From: Candidatus Poseidoniales archaeon | GTDB lineage: Archaea > Thermoplasmatota > Poseidoniia > Poseidoniales > Poseidoniaceae | Length of the DNA stretch: 32,179 nucleotides | Reading direction: 5' to 3' | Assembly: GCA_003602485.1 (NCBI GenBank) | Contig: QQSD01000010.1 | Span: 27,215-59,393, forward strand | Shown: one piece after another, positions 1 to 7,300 of the stretch | Position numbering within the stretch: the stretch's first letter is position 1 | Layout: every line of letters begins with the position of its first letter | Position numbers and translations under genes: made by a program | The notes under the pieces: generated by a model | What the model was told of the DNA's origin: nothing | Database searches by the model: none | Seen by the model: only the letters and a program-made list of their open reading frames with translations

Positions 1-770
1 ACCATCGTAATCGAATAACCTGCGTCGACGTAAATGCACTGCCCCGTAACGCCGGATGACAGAGGGCTTGAGAGCCAAAGCGTAGCCCCTGCCACATCCG
101 CTTGGCTGACATTCCGTCGCAAAGGAGCATTGGCTTCAACGTGGTCGAGAATCCGGTCAAAGCCCGGTATTCCTCCAGCGGCGATGGTACGAATGGGCCC
201 CGAAGAGATGGCATTGATGCGATGTCCTTCCGGGCCGAGGTGGCAGGCCAATTCACGCGTCCAGCATTCAAGGGCTGCCTTCGCCATGGACATGATACCG
301 TAATTGGGGACATAGCGATTTGAAGCAGCATAGGTGAGCGTGACCGTTGAAGAGCCTGGGTTGAGATACGGCAAGGCGTGTTTGAGACAACGCTGAAGGG
401 AATTCGCCGATATGGTCATCGCAGTGTTGATGTCTTGATCTTCCACAAAGAGGATAGGACGGTCAAAACAGGCGCGAGGTGCAAAACCAATCGCATGAAT
501 GAGAATATCAGCTTTTTTACCCGGGTGGTCTTTTGCAAACGCCGTGAAGAATTCTGCTGTTGATTCGTCTCCTGCGACGTCAAGCGGATAGAAGCCGTCG
601 ATGGCCGGCAACTCATCTTTGAGTTTGAAAACCCGGCTCATGAATCGCTTCTGGTACCCCAGATAGAGCGTCACGCCAGCCGCGGCTAATTGTTTACAAA
701 TGGCCCAGGCAATGGAGTCTTCACTGGCCACCCCGAAAACAAAGGCTGTTTTCCCTTCTAGTCCAATCAT
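1..770 (-). CDS. fabI: Enoyl-[acyl-carrier-protein] reductase FabI, 3' end cut by window
   Basis: Catalyses the last, NAD(P)H-dependent step of the fatty acid elongation cycle, reducing trans-2-enoyl-ACP. The 256 visible codons run from ATG at 770 to the window edge, where the residues VDAGYSI typical of the FabI C-terminus appear, so little is missing. The N-terminus has the FabI version of the Rossmann loop (GVASEDSIAWAI, about residues 13-24). The catalytic pair is Tyr157 and Lys164 in YGIMSMAK, with the FabI spacing of six residues between them; an upstream Tyr147 lies in LTYAAS. This distinguishes it from ordinary short-chain dehydrogenases. A CGGAGTG ribosome-binding site lies close upstream, and a perfect palindrome lies 23-40 bases before the start. 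FabI is bacterial in character and unusual in archaea, so transfer from bacteria is likely (inference). Confidence 0.93.
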   Translation of the reverse strand, partial: MIGLEGKTAFVFGVASEDSIAWAICKQLAAAGVTLYLGYQKRFMSRVFKLKDELPAIDGFYPLDVAGDESTAEFFTAFAKDHPGKKADILIHAIGFAPRACFDRPILFVEDQDINTAMTISANSLQRCLKHALPYLNPGSSTVTLTYAASNRYVPNYGIMSMAKAALECWTRELACHLGPEGHRINAISSGPIRTIAAGGIPGFDRILDHVEANAPLRRNVSQADVAGATLWLSSPLSSGVTGQCIYVDAGYSITM

Positions 771-792
771 GAAAAACACTCCGTAGATAACA

Positions 793-810
793 GGTGTAGT
801 GCGCTACACC
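793..810. promoter_or_regulatory. Perfect palindrome upstream of fabI, possible operator
   Basis: GGTGTAG and CTACACC form a perfect 7-base inverted repeat around a TGCG spacer, 23 bases from the fabI start and about 80 bases beyond the stop of the upstream gene. The position overlaps where a TATA box or transcript start would lie, so a repressor operator is plausible. A transcript hairpin is the alternative. Confidence 0.5.
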
Positions 811-890
811 AAGCCTTTGAGTGTTACCCTTCCAAATGGGGTACATCGGCCGAGTTCGTGACCTTAGAGAAAATGCCGCGATGCTTGTGT

Positions 891-2006
891 TCACAGGTCG
901 GCAAAGGCGGCGTCAAGGTCGTCTTCATCATCATCCTCAGAAAAGAGGTCGTCAAGGTCTGAAAGGTCCAAGTCGTCTTCATCTTCAGGTTCATCCTCAA
1001 CATCAACGGTGGGGACGTACATTGGTTGTGAGTTGGCGCGGCGACGCAATGCACGAGCCATAGCGACCACGAGAATCAAGGCGAAGATGGCTGCACCTGC
1101 AATGCTGCCGTAGAGAACGAGCGTGTCCTTGTTCACTTCTTCGAGTCCGCCTCCCAAACCTCCTGCGGCTGCACTGGCTTCCAGTTGGACTGAAATTGTG
1201 GATTCACTCACTGCAGCATCGGGGTCGTTTTCACTCGATGCTTGAAAAATGAGTTGGTGTCGTGAATCTTCACCAATCGTAGAAGGGGGTCGAATGGTAA
1301 GTTCTCGGACTGTAGAAACGCCGTCTTCACTGACCGTTTCGGCAACGAAGGTGCCGTCAGGGAAACTGAAACCAAGTTCTTCAAGTTCGACCCAGTTGAT
1401 GAGATTAACATTGATTTTGTCATCAGCATTACCGTTGTTTTGGAACTGGAAGGAAACCTTGACTTCCTCGCCTTCACCCATTGTCCTCGTACTTTTATCT
1501 GAAATATCCAAATCAACCATACCGTAGGTTGCGATGTTCAAATCGCCGTTCACAGTTGCGTTGGACGCAAGTGCCTCTGGCCAATCCAACACACCAACGT
1601 TGGTGACAGAGGCTACCAGAGTGAATTCGTAGGAGATGGAGGAGGACATCCGTGTTTGTCCAGTAAAGGTAACGGTGAAATCTTCTTCTTCATCAGGTCC
1701 AAGGTCGAAGGTGTCCTCACCCAGCATCATGTCAACTTCAATACCGTCCCACTCCTTCTCAACGCTGATCGATTCTTGGAAGGAAGAGGGGTTTCTCACC
1801 GTGCATGTGATTTCAATCGAAGGAGTGTTGAGAGGATGTACGTCCAATTCAGGTTGTTTCTCTTCACAGTCAATTTCAACCCCTGGTGCGGTCGGAGTCT
1901 GAGCGGCCACGGGCATTGATGCAAGAAGCAACAGGAGAGTGACGAGAAGCAAACTTCGCCCGTGTTGCATAGCGGCCACAATGGAAGGGTGTGGATTCTC
2001 TTTCAT
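891..2006 (-). CDS. Secreted, C-terminally membrane-anchored surface protein with acidic tail
   Basis: Not assigned to a named family. The 371-residue protein starts with a signal peptide (hydrophobic run about residues 18-35, ending MPVAAQ) and continues with beta-rich, Asn/Asp/Ser/Thr-rich extracellular sequence. The spacing of NNGNADD-type segments resembles CARDB or NEW3-like immunoglobulin-fold repeats. One membrane helix (about 297-319) is followed by three arginines and a strongly acidic cytoplasmic tail (about 335-371) of Asp/Glu runs. The ATG at 2006 is chosen because a TTATTG (CAATAA on the coding strand) TATA-like element lies about 25-30 bases upstream and no ribosome-binding site is visible, as expected of a leaderless transcript. 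ATG at 1970 is an alternative that leaves the signal peptide intact. The layout matches the giant protein at 4301-10144, so both probably belong to the cell envelope. Confidence 0.8.
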   Translation of the reverse strand: MKENPHPSIVAAMQHGRSLLLVTLLLLLASMPVAAQTPTAPGVEIDCEEKQPELDVHPLNTPSIEITCTVRNPSSFQESISVEKEWDGIEVDMMLGEDTFDLGPDEEEDFTVTFTGQTRMSSSISYEFTLVASVTNVGVLDWPEALASNATVNGDLNIATYGMVDLDISDKSTRTMGEGEEVKVSFQFQNNGNADDKINVNLINWVELEELGFSFPDGTFVAETVSEDGVSTVRELTIRPPSTIGEDSRHQLIFQASSENDPDAAVSESTISVQLEASAAAGGLGGGLEEVNKDTLVLYGSIAGAAIFALILVVAMARALRRRANSQPMYVPTVDVEDEPEDEDDLDLSDLDDLFSEDDDEDDLDAAFADL

Positions 2007-2028
2007 GAATGTGATGGGAGATTGGGTG

Positions 2029-2038
2029 CCTTATTGGG
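2029..2038 (-). promoter_or_regulatory. TATA-like element for the 891-2006 gene
   Basis: On the minus strand the sequence reads CCCAATAAGG, centred about 27 bases before the ATG at 2006. This is the usual archaeal TATA-to-start distance and would give a leaderless mRNA. It lies in the short gap after the TatD-like gene, suggesting the 891-2006 gene has its own promoter. Confidence 0.4.
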
Positions 2039-2049
2039 TCAATCTCAAT

Positions 2050-2931
2050 TCATGATGAGGCGGGAGGTTCTCCATAGACCTTCATCGCTAACTCGTGGTG
2101 TGTCGTCCAAAGGACATCCTCTTCAACACCTGCTTCAAGAAGTTGCTTTGTCCGCTTCGGTACCGTCTTTGGCCCCAAAACTGCACCGGGCCTTCTCGGG
2201 TCGTCCATGTAATCTGTTTCCAAAAAAAAGCCATGGCTTGACGAACTTTGTGTTTCAATCAAGCGTTCGAGGGCGCCTTTCCCAATCAATACACTTGGAG
2301 TCAGCCCGTGAGTATGACTTGCACGCACATCGGGAGGGGAATAGTGGCGAACCAGCTTGACCAAATCCATCCCTTGTTTTGTGGCTCTGGCTGCCAGGTC
2401 GGGATAGGTGGCATCGCTCTCACCCTCGACGTGCAATTGTAACGGGATACCCTCCTGGGCGGCAAGATGCATCGTTTCGTCCAGCAGCATGTTGGACAGG
2501 TCCCAAATGTGTTCTGAGACCTTCCAGTGAGGGCGTCCAACCTCTCCAATTGCGTGCGCCTGACCTTCGTGAACAAAATGAAGAGCCGCATCGATGGAAT
2601 GCCGGTAATTCTCAATCGCACGCTCCTGACCTGCATCTCCTTCTTCATCCACCCATCGTTCAAACTGGTGTGCGAATGCAGCAGGATGCGGCCCGAGGAC
2701 GACTCGAACACCCAAACCCACTTCCTGGCGAACTGCTTCAGCCATGGCAAGTGTATCAGCGTAAGATTCAGTATGACTTTTGAGGGTCTCGGGAGGTTGG
2801 CGGAAATCTGGACAGTGAACCAGCACGATATCGGTTCCACCTGCTCGTTGGAAGTCTTTTGCTGCGTCCAAGTAGCGGCCGTTGCGATTGAGATGGAAGT
2901 GATTATCCAGAATCGGACCGTCGTAGGTCAT
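2050..2931 (-). CDS. TatD-like metal-dependent hydrolase, TIM-barrel (COG1099 type)
   Basis: Predicted metal-dependent hydrolase of the amidohydrolase/TatD superfamily, in the archaeal branch described as TIM-barrel metal-dependent hydrolases. Visible ligand motifs in order: HFHL near the N-terminus (His11, His13), GPHPAAF, an IGEVGRPH segment supplying the acidic ligand, LQLHVEGE, SHTHG, and LETDYMDDP near the C-terminus. At 293 residues it has full family length. TatD relatives are DNases or deacylases; the substrate of this archaeal branch is not established, so no reaction is assigned. It is the last gene of a tight minus-strand run, starting 9 bases after the stop of the TBP-like gene, so it is probably cotranscribed with it. 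Confidence 0.85.
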   Translation of the reverse strand: MTYDGPILDNHFHLNRNGRYLDAAKDFQRAGGTDIVLVHCPDFRQPPETLKSHTESYADTLAMAEAVRQEVGLGVRVVLGPHPAAFAHQFERWVDEEGDAGQERAIENYRHSIDAALHFVHEGQAHAIGEVGRPHWKVSEHIWDLSNMLLDETMHLAAQEGIPLQLHVEGESDATYPDLAARATKQGMDLVKLVRHYSPPDVRASHTHGLTPSVLIGKGALERLIETQSSSSHGFFLETDYMDDPRRPGAVLGPKTVPKRTKQLLEAGVEEDVLWTTHHELAMKVYGEPPASS

Positions 2932-2940
2932 GCCATCGCC

Positions 2941-3483
2941 TCAAATTCGCTCAACGAAATATCCGCCCTCAGAGAAGACTGACTTCCAATAGACCGCAGC
3001 CATCGCCACCATGTTGGGGTGACGGGCATCAGCAACAATCCCTTTTCCGTTGGGCCAAAGCTGAACGGTGAGGCTGTGACGTGAATCGTAAATTGTAGTG
3101 CAACCGAGGCGTTGGTCATATTCTGCTTTACCCGAAGTCAATTCGGCAGGAATCGCCTGAAGGTTGATGTTTTGCTCAAATTGGAAGGATGCAACAACCG
3201 GCCCCATCTCCGCTACAAGGCCACTGTCATCCATACCCAAACGCAGCAACAACTCCTTGGCTGCTGCACGAGCGGCTTCAATTCGGTGCGTTCCGTGAAC
3301 AACAATACGGCCTTCTTCATCGATGACCAAGGTTGCACGAGGGCGGTCAAGTGCCTTGATGACGACACCGCTGTTTCGCTGCCCACCGACTTCGCTCACG
3401 ACCTGGTCGTGGTTGACTGGAGTAGGGCACACGAAGCGAACGAGTTGATTTTCGACACGAACATCCATTGAACCGGCTGCCAT
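2941..3483 (-). CDS. Divergent TATA-binding-protein-like factor
   Basis: A 180-residue protein with the two-repeat layout of archaeal TBP. Repeat 1 (about 5-80) has the strand pattern GVVIKALDRPRATLVID followed by GRIVVHGTHR, which parallels the family pattern of strand, SGK, and TGAKS. Repeat 2 (about 88-170) begins VVASFQFEQNINLQAI, as in canonical TBP, then shows NGKGIVADAR. The aromatic residues that kink the TATA box are poorly conserved by eye: the FPG position in repeat 1 reads NSG, and the Phe before SGK is Asp in repeat 1 and Trp in repeat 2. It may be a TBP paralogue with altered promoter choice or a diverged lineage TBP. The start at 3483 is fixed by a strong GGAGGAATGAG ribosome-binding site and a one-base gap from the upstream stop; a longer reading into that gene is unlikely. 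Confidence 0.72.
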   Translation of the reverse strand: MAAGSMDVRVENQLVRFVCPTPVNHDQVVSEVGGQRNSGVVIKALDRPRATLVIDEEGRIVVHGTHRIEAARAAAKELLLRLGMDDSGLVAEMGPVVASFQFEQNINLQAIPAELTSGKAEYDQRLGCTTIYDSRHSLTVQLWPNGKGIVADARHPNMVAMAAVYWKSVFSEGGYFVERI

Positions 3484-3484
3484 C

Positions 3485-4291
3485 TCATTCCTCCTCCGTA
3501 CCAACGGTATCTGTTGGTGTTGATGAAATCTCCTCAGGAGCGGGGTGACCGCTAAGGGCTTCCAATATGCCATGCCTCTGAGGCATGTGGAGCGCTACGA
3601 GGAGTGTTGCCGCATCTCCATGGTCTTCACGCAACGATGCCAACGCCCCGCGTATTCGGCAGGCATAGCGTTCGTCTCTTCGTTGATGAAGAACGGGATT
3701 GCTGAGCCATTCACACATGTCCCACCAAGCGCCTGCTAGCACACTGGCACTCGACAAATCGGTTGATTGACCCTTTGGAGGTGGTTGAGCAAGGAAGAGA
3801 TGTGCCTTGACAAATCGCTTCCATCGCTTCGTAACTCGGATCATTCCCAGCAATTTTCGCCAATGAGAAACCGCTTTGGCTTCCTGTGTGAGATAGTCGC
3901 TCCAATCTTCGTCATCCGCAAGAGGTTCAATGAAGAACACGGGCCGTTCATGACGGTCTGCATTTCGTTGAAGGCGACGTGGTTCGGGGTCCGGAAACCT
4001 ACCGCCTTGGAGTTCCTCAAGTTCGTGAATACCCTCGAGGTATTTTCCAAAAGCCCCACCGGAGAGAAGACCGTGGGTAAGGTTAATTCCTTGGGATTCA
4101 GCCTCATCCTTCTCTTCCTGAACCCATAAATCAACGATATCTGGGGCGTCGAGCAGAGCGAGACCGTGCCATTGATCTCTCGGACGCATCGCGTTGGGGA
4201 AGACCACCGTAGGGAGCGTCCCGTGCAGGATGACTCGGCCACCTTCTGGGTCAGTCCAGACCATGTCGGCCCAGTCGTGCTGGGAAGTCAT
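3485..4291 (-). CDS. Uncharacterised soluble protein in the TBP-like operon
   Basis: Family not recognised. The 268-residue protein has no signal peptide or membrane helix. It is rich in Trp and charged residues, with a mostly helical middle (about 125-235) containing HWRKLLGMIRVTKRWKRF and a basic RRDERYACRIRGALASL segment, and a low-complexity Ser/Thr/Glu C-terminus. Position is its main clue: it starts 9 bases after the stop of the giant surface protein, with GTGAGG as ribosome-binding site inside that junction, and ends one base before the TBP-like gene. The order surface protein, this gene, TBP-like gene, TatD-like gene is probably one transcript. A regulatory or accessory partner of the TBP-like protein is possible but unproven. 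Confidence 0.75.
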   Translation of the reverse strand: MTSQHDWADMVWTDPEGGRVILHGTLPTVVFPNAMRPRDQWHGLALLDAPDIVDLWVQEEKDEAESQGINLTHGLLSGGAFGKYLEGIHELEELQGGRFPDPEPRRLQRNADRHERPVFFIEPLADDEDWSDYLTQEAKAVSHWRKLLGMIRVTKRWKRFVKAHLFLAQPPPKGQSTDLSSASVLAGAWWDMCEWLSNPVLHQRRDERYACRIRGALASLREDHGDAATLLVALHMPQRHGILEALSGHPAPEEISSTPTDTVGTEEE

Positions 4292-4300
4292 TCAGATGCC

Positions 4301-7300
4301 TCACTGGTTGTTGACCCAGTCGTGCAGGGATTCAACATTCCATCCTTGGTCAAAGTAGCCTTGAATTTCTTCTTGAGTCCATTGAGGGAATGCTTCCATC
4401 GCTCGTGCCATTTCTGGATCAACGTTACCTGGAATCTGTGCGAGAACCTTCTGGTCGCCGTAAGCTTCAACCTCATCTTCATCCTCGTATTCATCATCGA
4501 ACATGGATTCATTTGAGCCTCCTCCGCGACGAGCGAAGACAAAGACCAAGGTTCCGAGAACACCGATGACAACGACCAACAAAATAACGATCAGAAGCAT
4601 CGAAGAACTGTCTTCTTCCTGTGCTACCATAACGTTGAATGCATCTCCTCTAACTGAACCGTCATAGAGAGGAGTACTTGACCCGTTGAGAGTGATGACA
4701 TAGTACATTCCTGTTGTTTGAGCACCGAAGGGCTCGAGAGTGACTTCGATCCAATCACTTGTTTCTGCAATACCTAACTCGTCTGATTGAACGACCAGTT
4801 CGAGGACCGGTGTTCCACCATCGGTGACGGATTTAATCACCAAGTCGGCAGTGCCAGCCATACTTCCAGTATTCTTGACCTTGATGCGCAAATCCATGCT
4901 CTCTCCTACTCGTGGCTCTGAATCGATCAGAACATCTTCAATTTCGAACTTCGCTTCTTCACGGATGAAGGTATACTCCGACTTGTATTGGGGTTGGCCG
5001 GAGAAGATGGGAAGTACCGAACCGTCTTCTTGAGGGCCACCGCCCAAACGAACGGTCGAACCTGCGGAATCTGCACCCGAGACCCAGAAGATGAGTTCAA
5101 TGTCGTCCCAGTTACCTTCAGGTTCGTAGATGTCATTCGTGATTGGCCAGAGGTCAACGCACTCTGCTGTGGCGAGGTAGCCACCGCTCATGGTGCTCAA
5201 GGATAGCGTCTGAGAACCCGGTTCTGAATCGAAGTACTTGACGTATTCATTCCATTTGATATCGTTGATATTGTCTTGGTAGAACATCCAATTGACTTGT
5301 AAATCACCGGGGAACATGGCTTCTTGTTCTTTGATTTGAACCTGCATGTCAACACAGTGGTACACCGCTGTCGAGAGGACATTGCTGATGATACGGTCAG
5401 GAGCACTGGCATCCAATGCACCTTTCTGAGCGAGCCATGTATTGGATACAACCTCTGGTGGCGTACGGTCAACCTTGAGGGTGAACGATTCACATCCAAA
5501 GGATGTCGAAGTAGCACAGAAGGCTGAAGTGAAGTCTTCTGCTCCATCGGGTAGGTTGATCAGTCTGAATTCGTATTCATACTCGTTGGTGAAGACCGGT
5601 GCTGTGATGTTGAAGTCAAAGACACCGCCTGTGAAGGTGTGCGTGGTTGTTTGACCTGGTGTTGAAATGTAGCCCTTGCCGAAATCTTCCGCAGCATCTT
5701 TACGGATGATTTCCATTGTGAGTTCGACTTCAGGGTTGATGTAGACGCTGTTGTATATCCCTTCTCTAAAGGCGTATTGTCCGTTGAAGCGGATGGTGTC
5801 GCCTGCAAATACGAATCCTTGACGGACATCTTGAGTCGTTGGTTCACTCATGTCCTCAAAGGTTGGTGTAATCATCAAATTGTTGACTTCATCCGTTCGC
5901 AAATCAAGTTGGATGCCATCGTAGTACCGCCAAATTTGGATATAGCGGCCTGGTACACCCGAGAGCATGGTGTAGAGGGGATTGTCAAGGTCTTGCATCT
6001 GCAATTTGGGCTCGAGGTCCTTACCGTCCATGCCAACAATACCCCAGTTGATACGGATAGGGATGTTGAGTATGAAATCAGATTCAAACGGGTCGATGAG
6101 CGCAAAGCCGTCCATGTTCAGCATGGAAGGGGAAGATGTCCCGTCATCAACAATCTCAATGTGAGGGCTGTTGGTCCATGCCGTTCCGTTTCGAGGGAAG
6201 TAATAGATAATCATATCATCAGATGTTTTGTCGAGGTTTAGTTGGAAGAAATCAACGTCACGCCATCCGTTATCATCACTCGCTTCCATGACGAGATGGT
6301 AGGTATTTCCAGCGTACATGGTTTGGTTCCACGTGCCGTCCCACTGGTTAGCGTTGGAGTTGAGGAAGCCATTGCCCTGAGAGTCTTCGATGAAGAAATT
6401 ACGAATCACCGGTGACTTCGAGGTCATGGAAACGTAGGTGATTCTGTCGTCGTCAAATCCAAACGAGCCCCCATCAATGGGGTTTCCTGCGAGGTCAAAG
6501 CCTTCAATCCACATCGAAACTTTACCTTCGAGCCCTTCGTTTGCGACGTCGTTGTATTCTCCGGTGTAGTTGGCAGTTGGAGCAGCTCCGTCACCGTTCA
6601 TGGTGACGGTGATGTATTCGTCAGCATCAGGTTGCTCGTTGTCGTTGGCGTCGTGATCGTGCTCAACCCAAATATGCAAGTCGAGACTTGCAGGGGGACT
6701 GGGAAGATCCTGACTTGTCATACGAATCTTCTGAGTTTGTTGAGGAACGACCCATGTATCATCAACCAAGGTTCTCCAATTTTCTTCAACATTAGCATCG
6801 GTACCTGGACTCAATACTTGAATGTCAAGGAGATTGGGCTCGTACGTATCAATGGAGATCTCGAAGGGAATACCACAGGTTTCATCAGGATTGTATTCAG
6901 CGGGAGGGCAAAGCAAATCGCCACCCTCATAACCTCGCACTGCAAACCGATACGTTTCGCTTCCTGCAGCGCTTCCGAGATCAATGTTCCAATTGAAATC
7001 GCCACCGATTGCACCCGAACGGTTGGCTACTTCTTCCCATTCGATGGTGATGTTGCCGTCTGTGGTGTTGACATGCTTGATTTCGAGGACCATGAAGTAG
7101 GAGGACGGGTCGGGTGCTTGATTCAAATCTTCAAGACGGATTTGCCCGACGAGATTGATGTCTTGTCCAGATTCTGCTCCAGTCAATGATTGGGTGATAC
7201 CGATGCTGTTTTGAAGCGTGAACATGGTGATACCTGCATCGTTTTCAACCGCATTTCCAACGGCAGGGTCAAGCAATACTGCATCCGGCAAGCCATTGAC

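Noticed and set aside
3484-3573. 30-residue N-terminal extension of the TBP-like protein
   Set aside because: It overlaps the upstream gene, and a strong ribosome-binding site precedes the internal ATG at 3483.
5777-6241. Long plus-strand ORFs opposite the giant surface gene
   Set aside because: They are antisense shadows of a well-supported long reading frame with signal peptide and membrane anchor.
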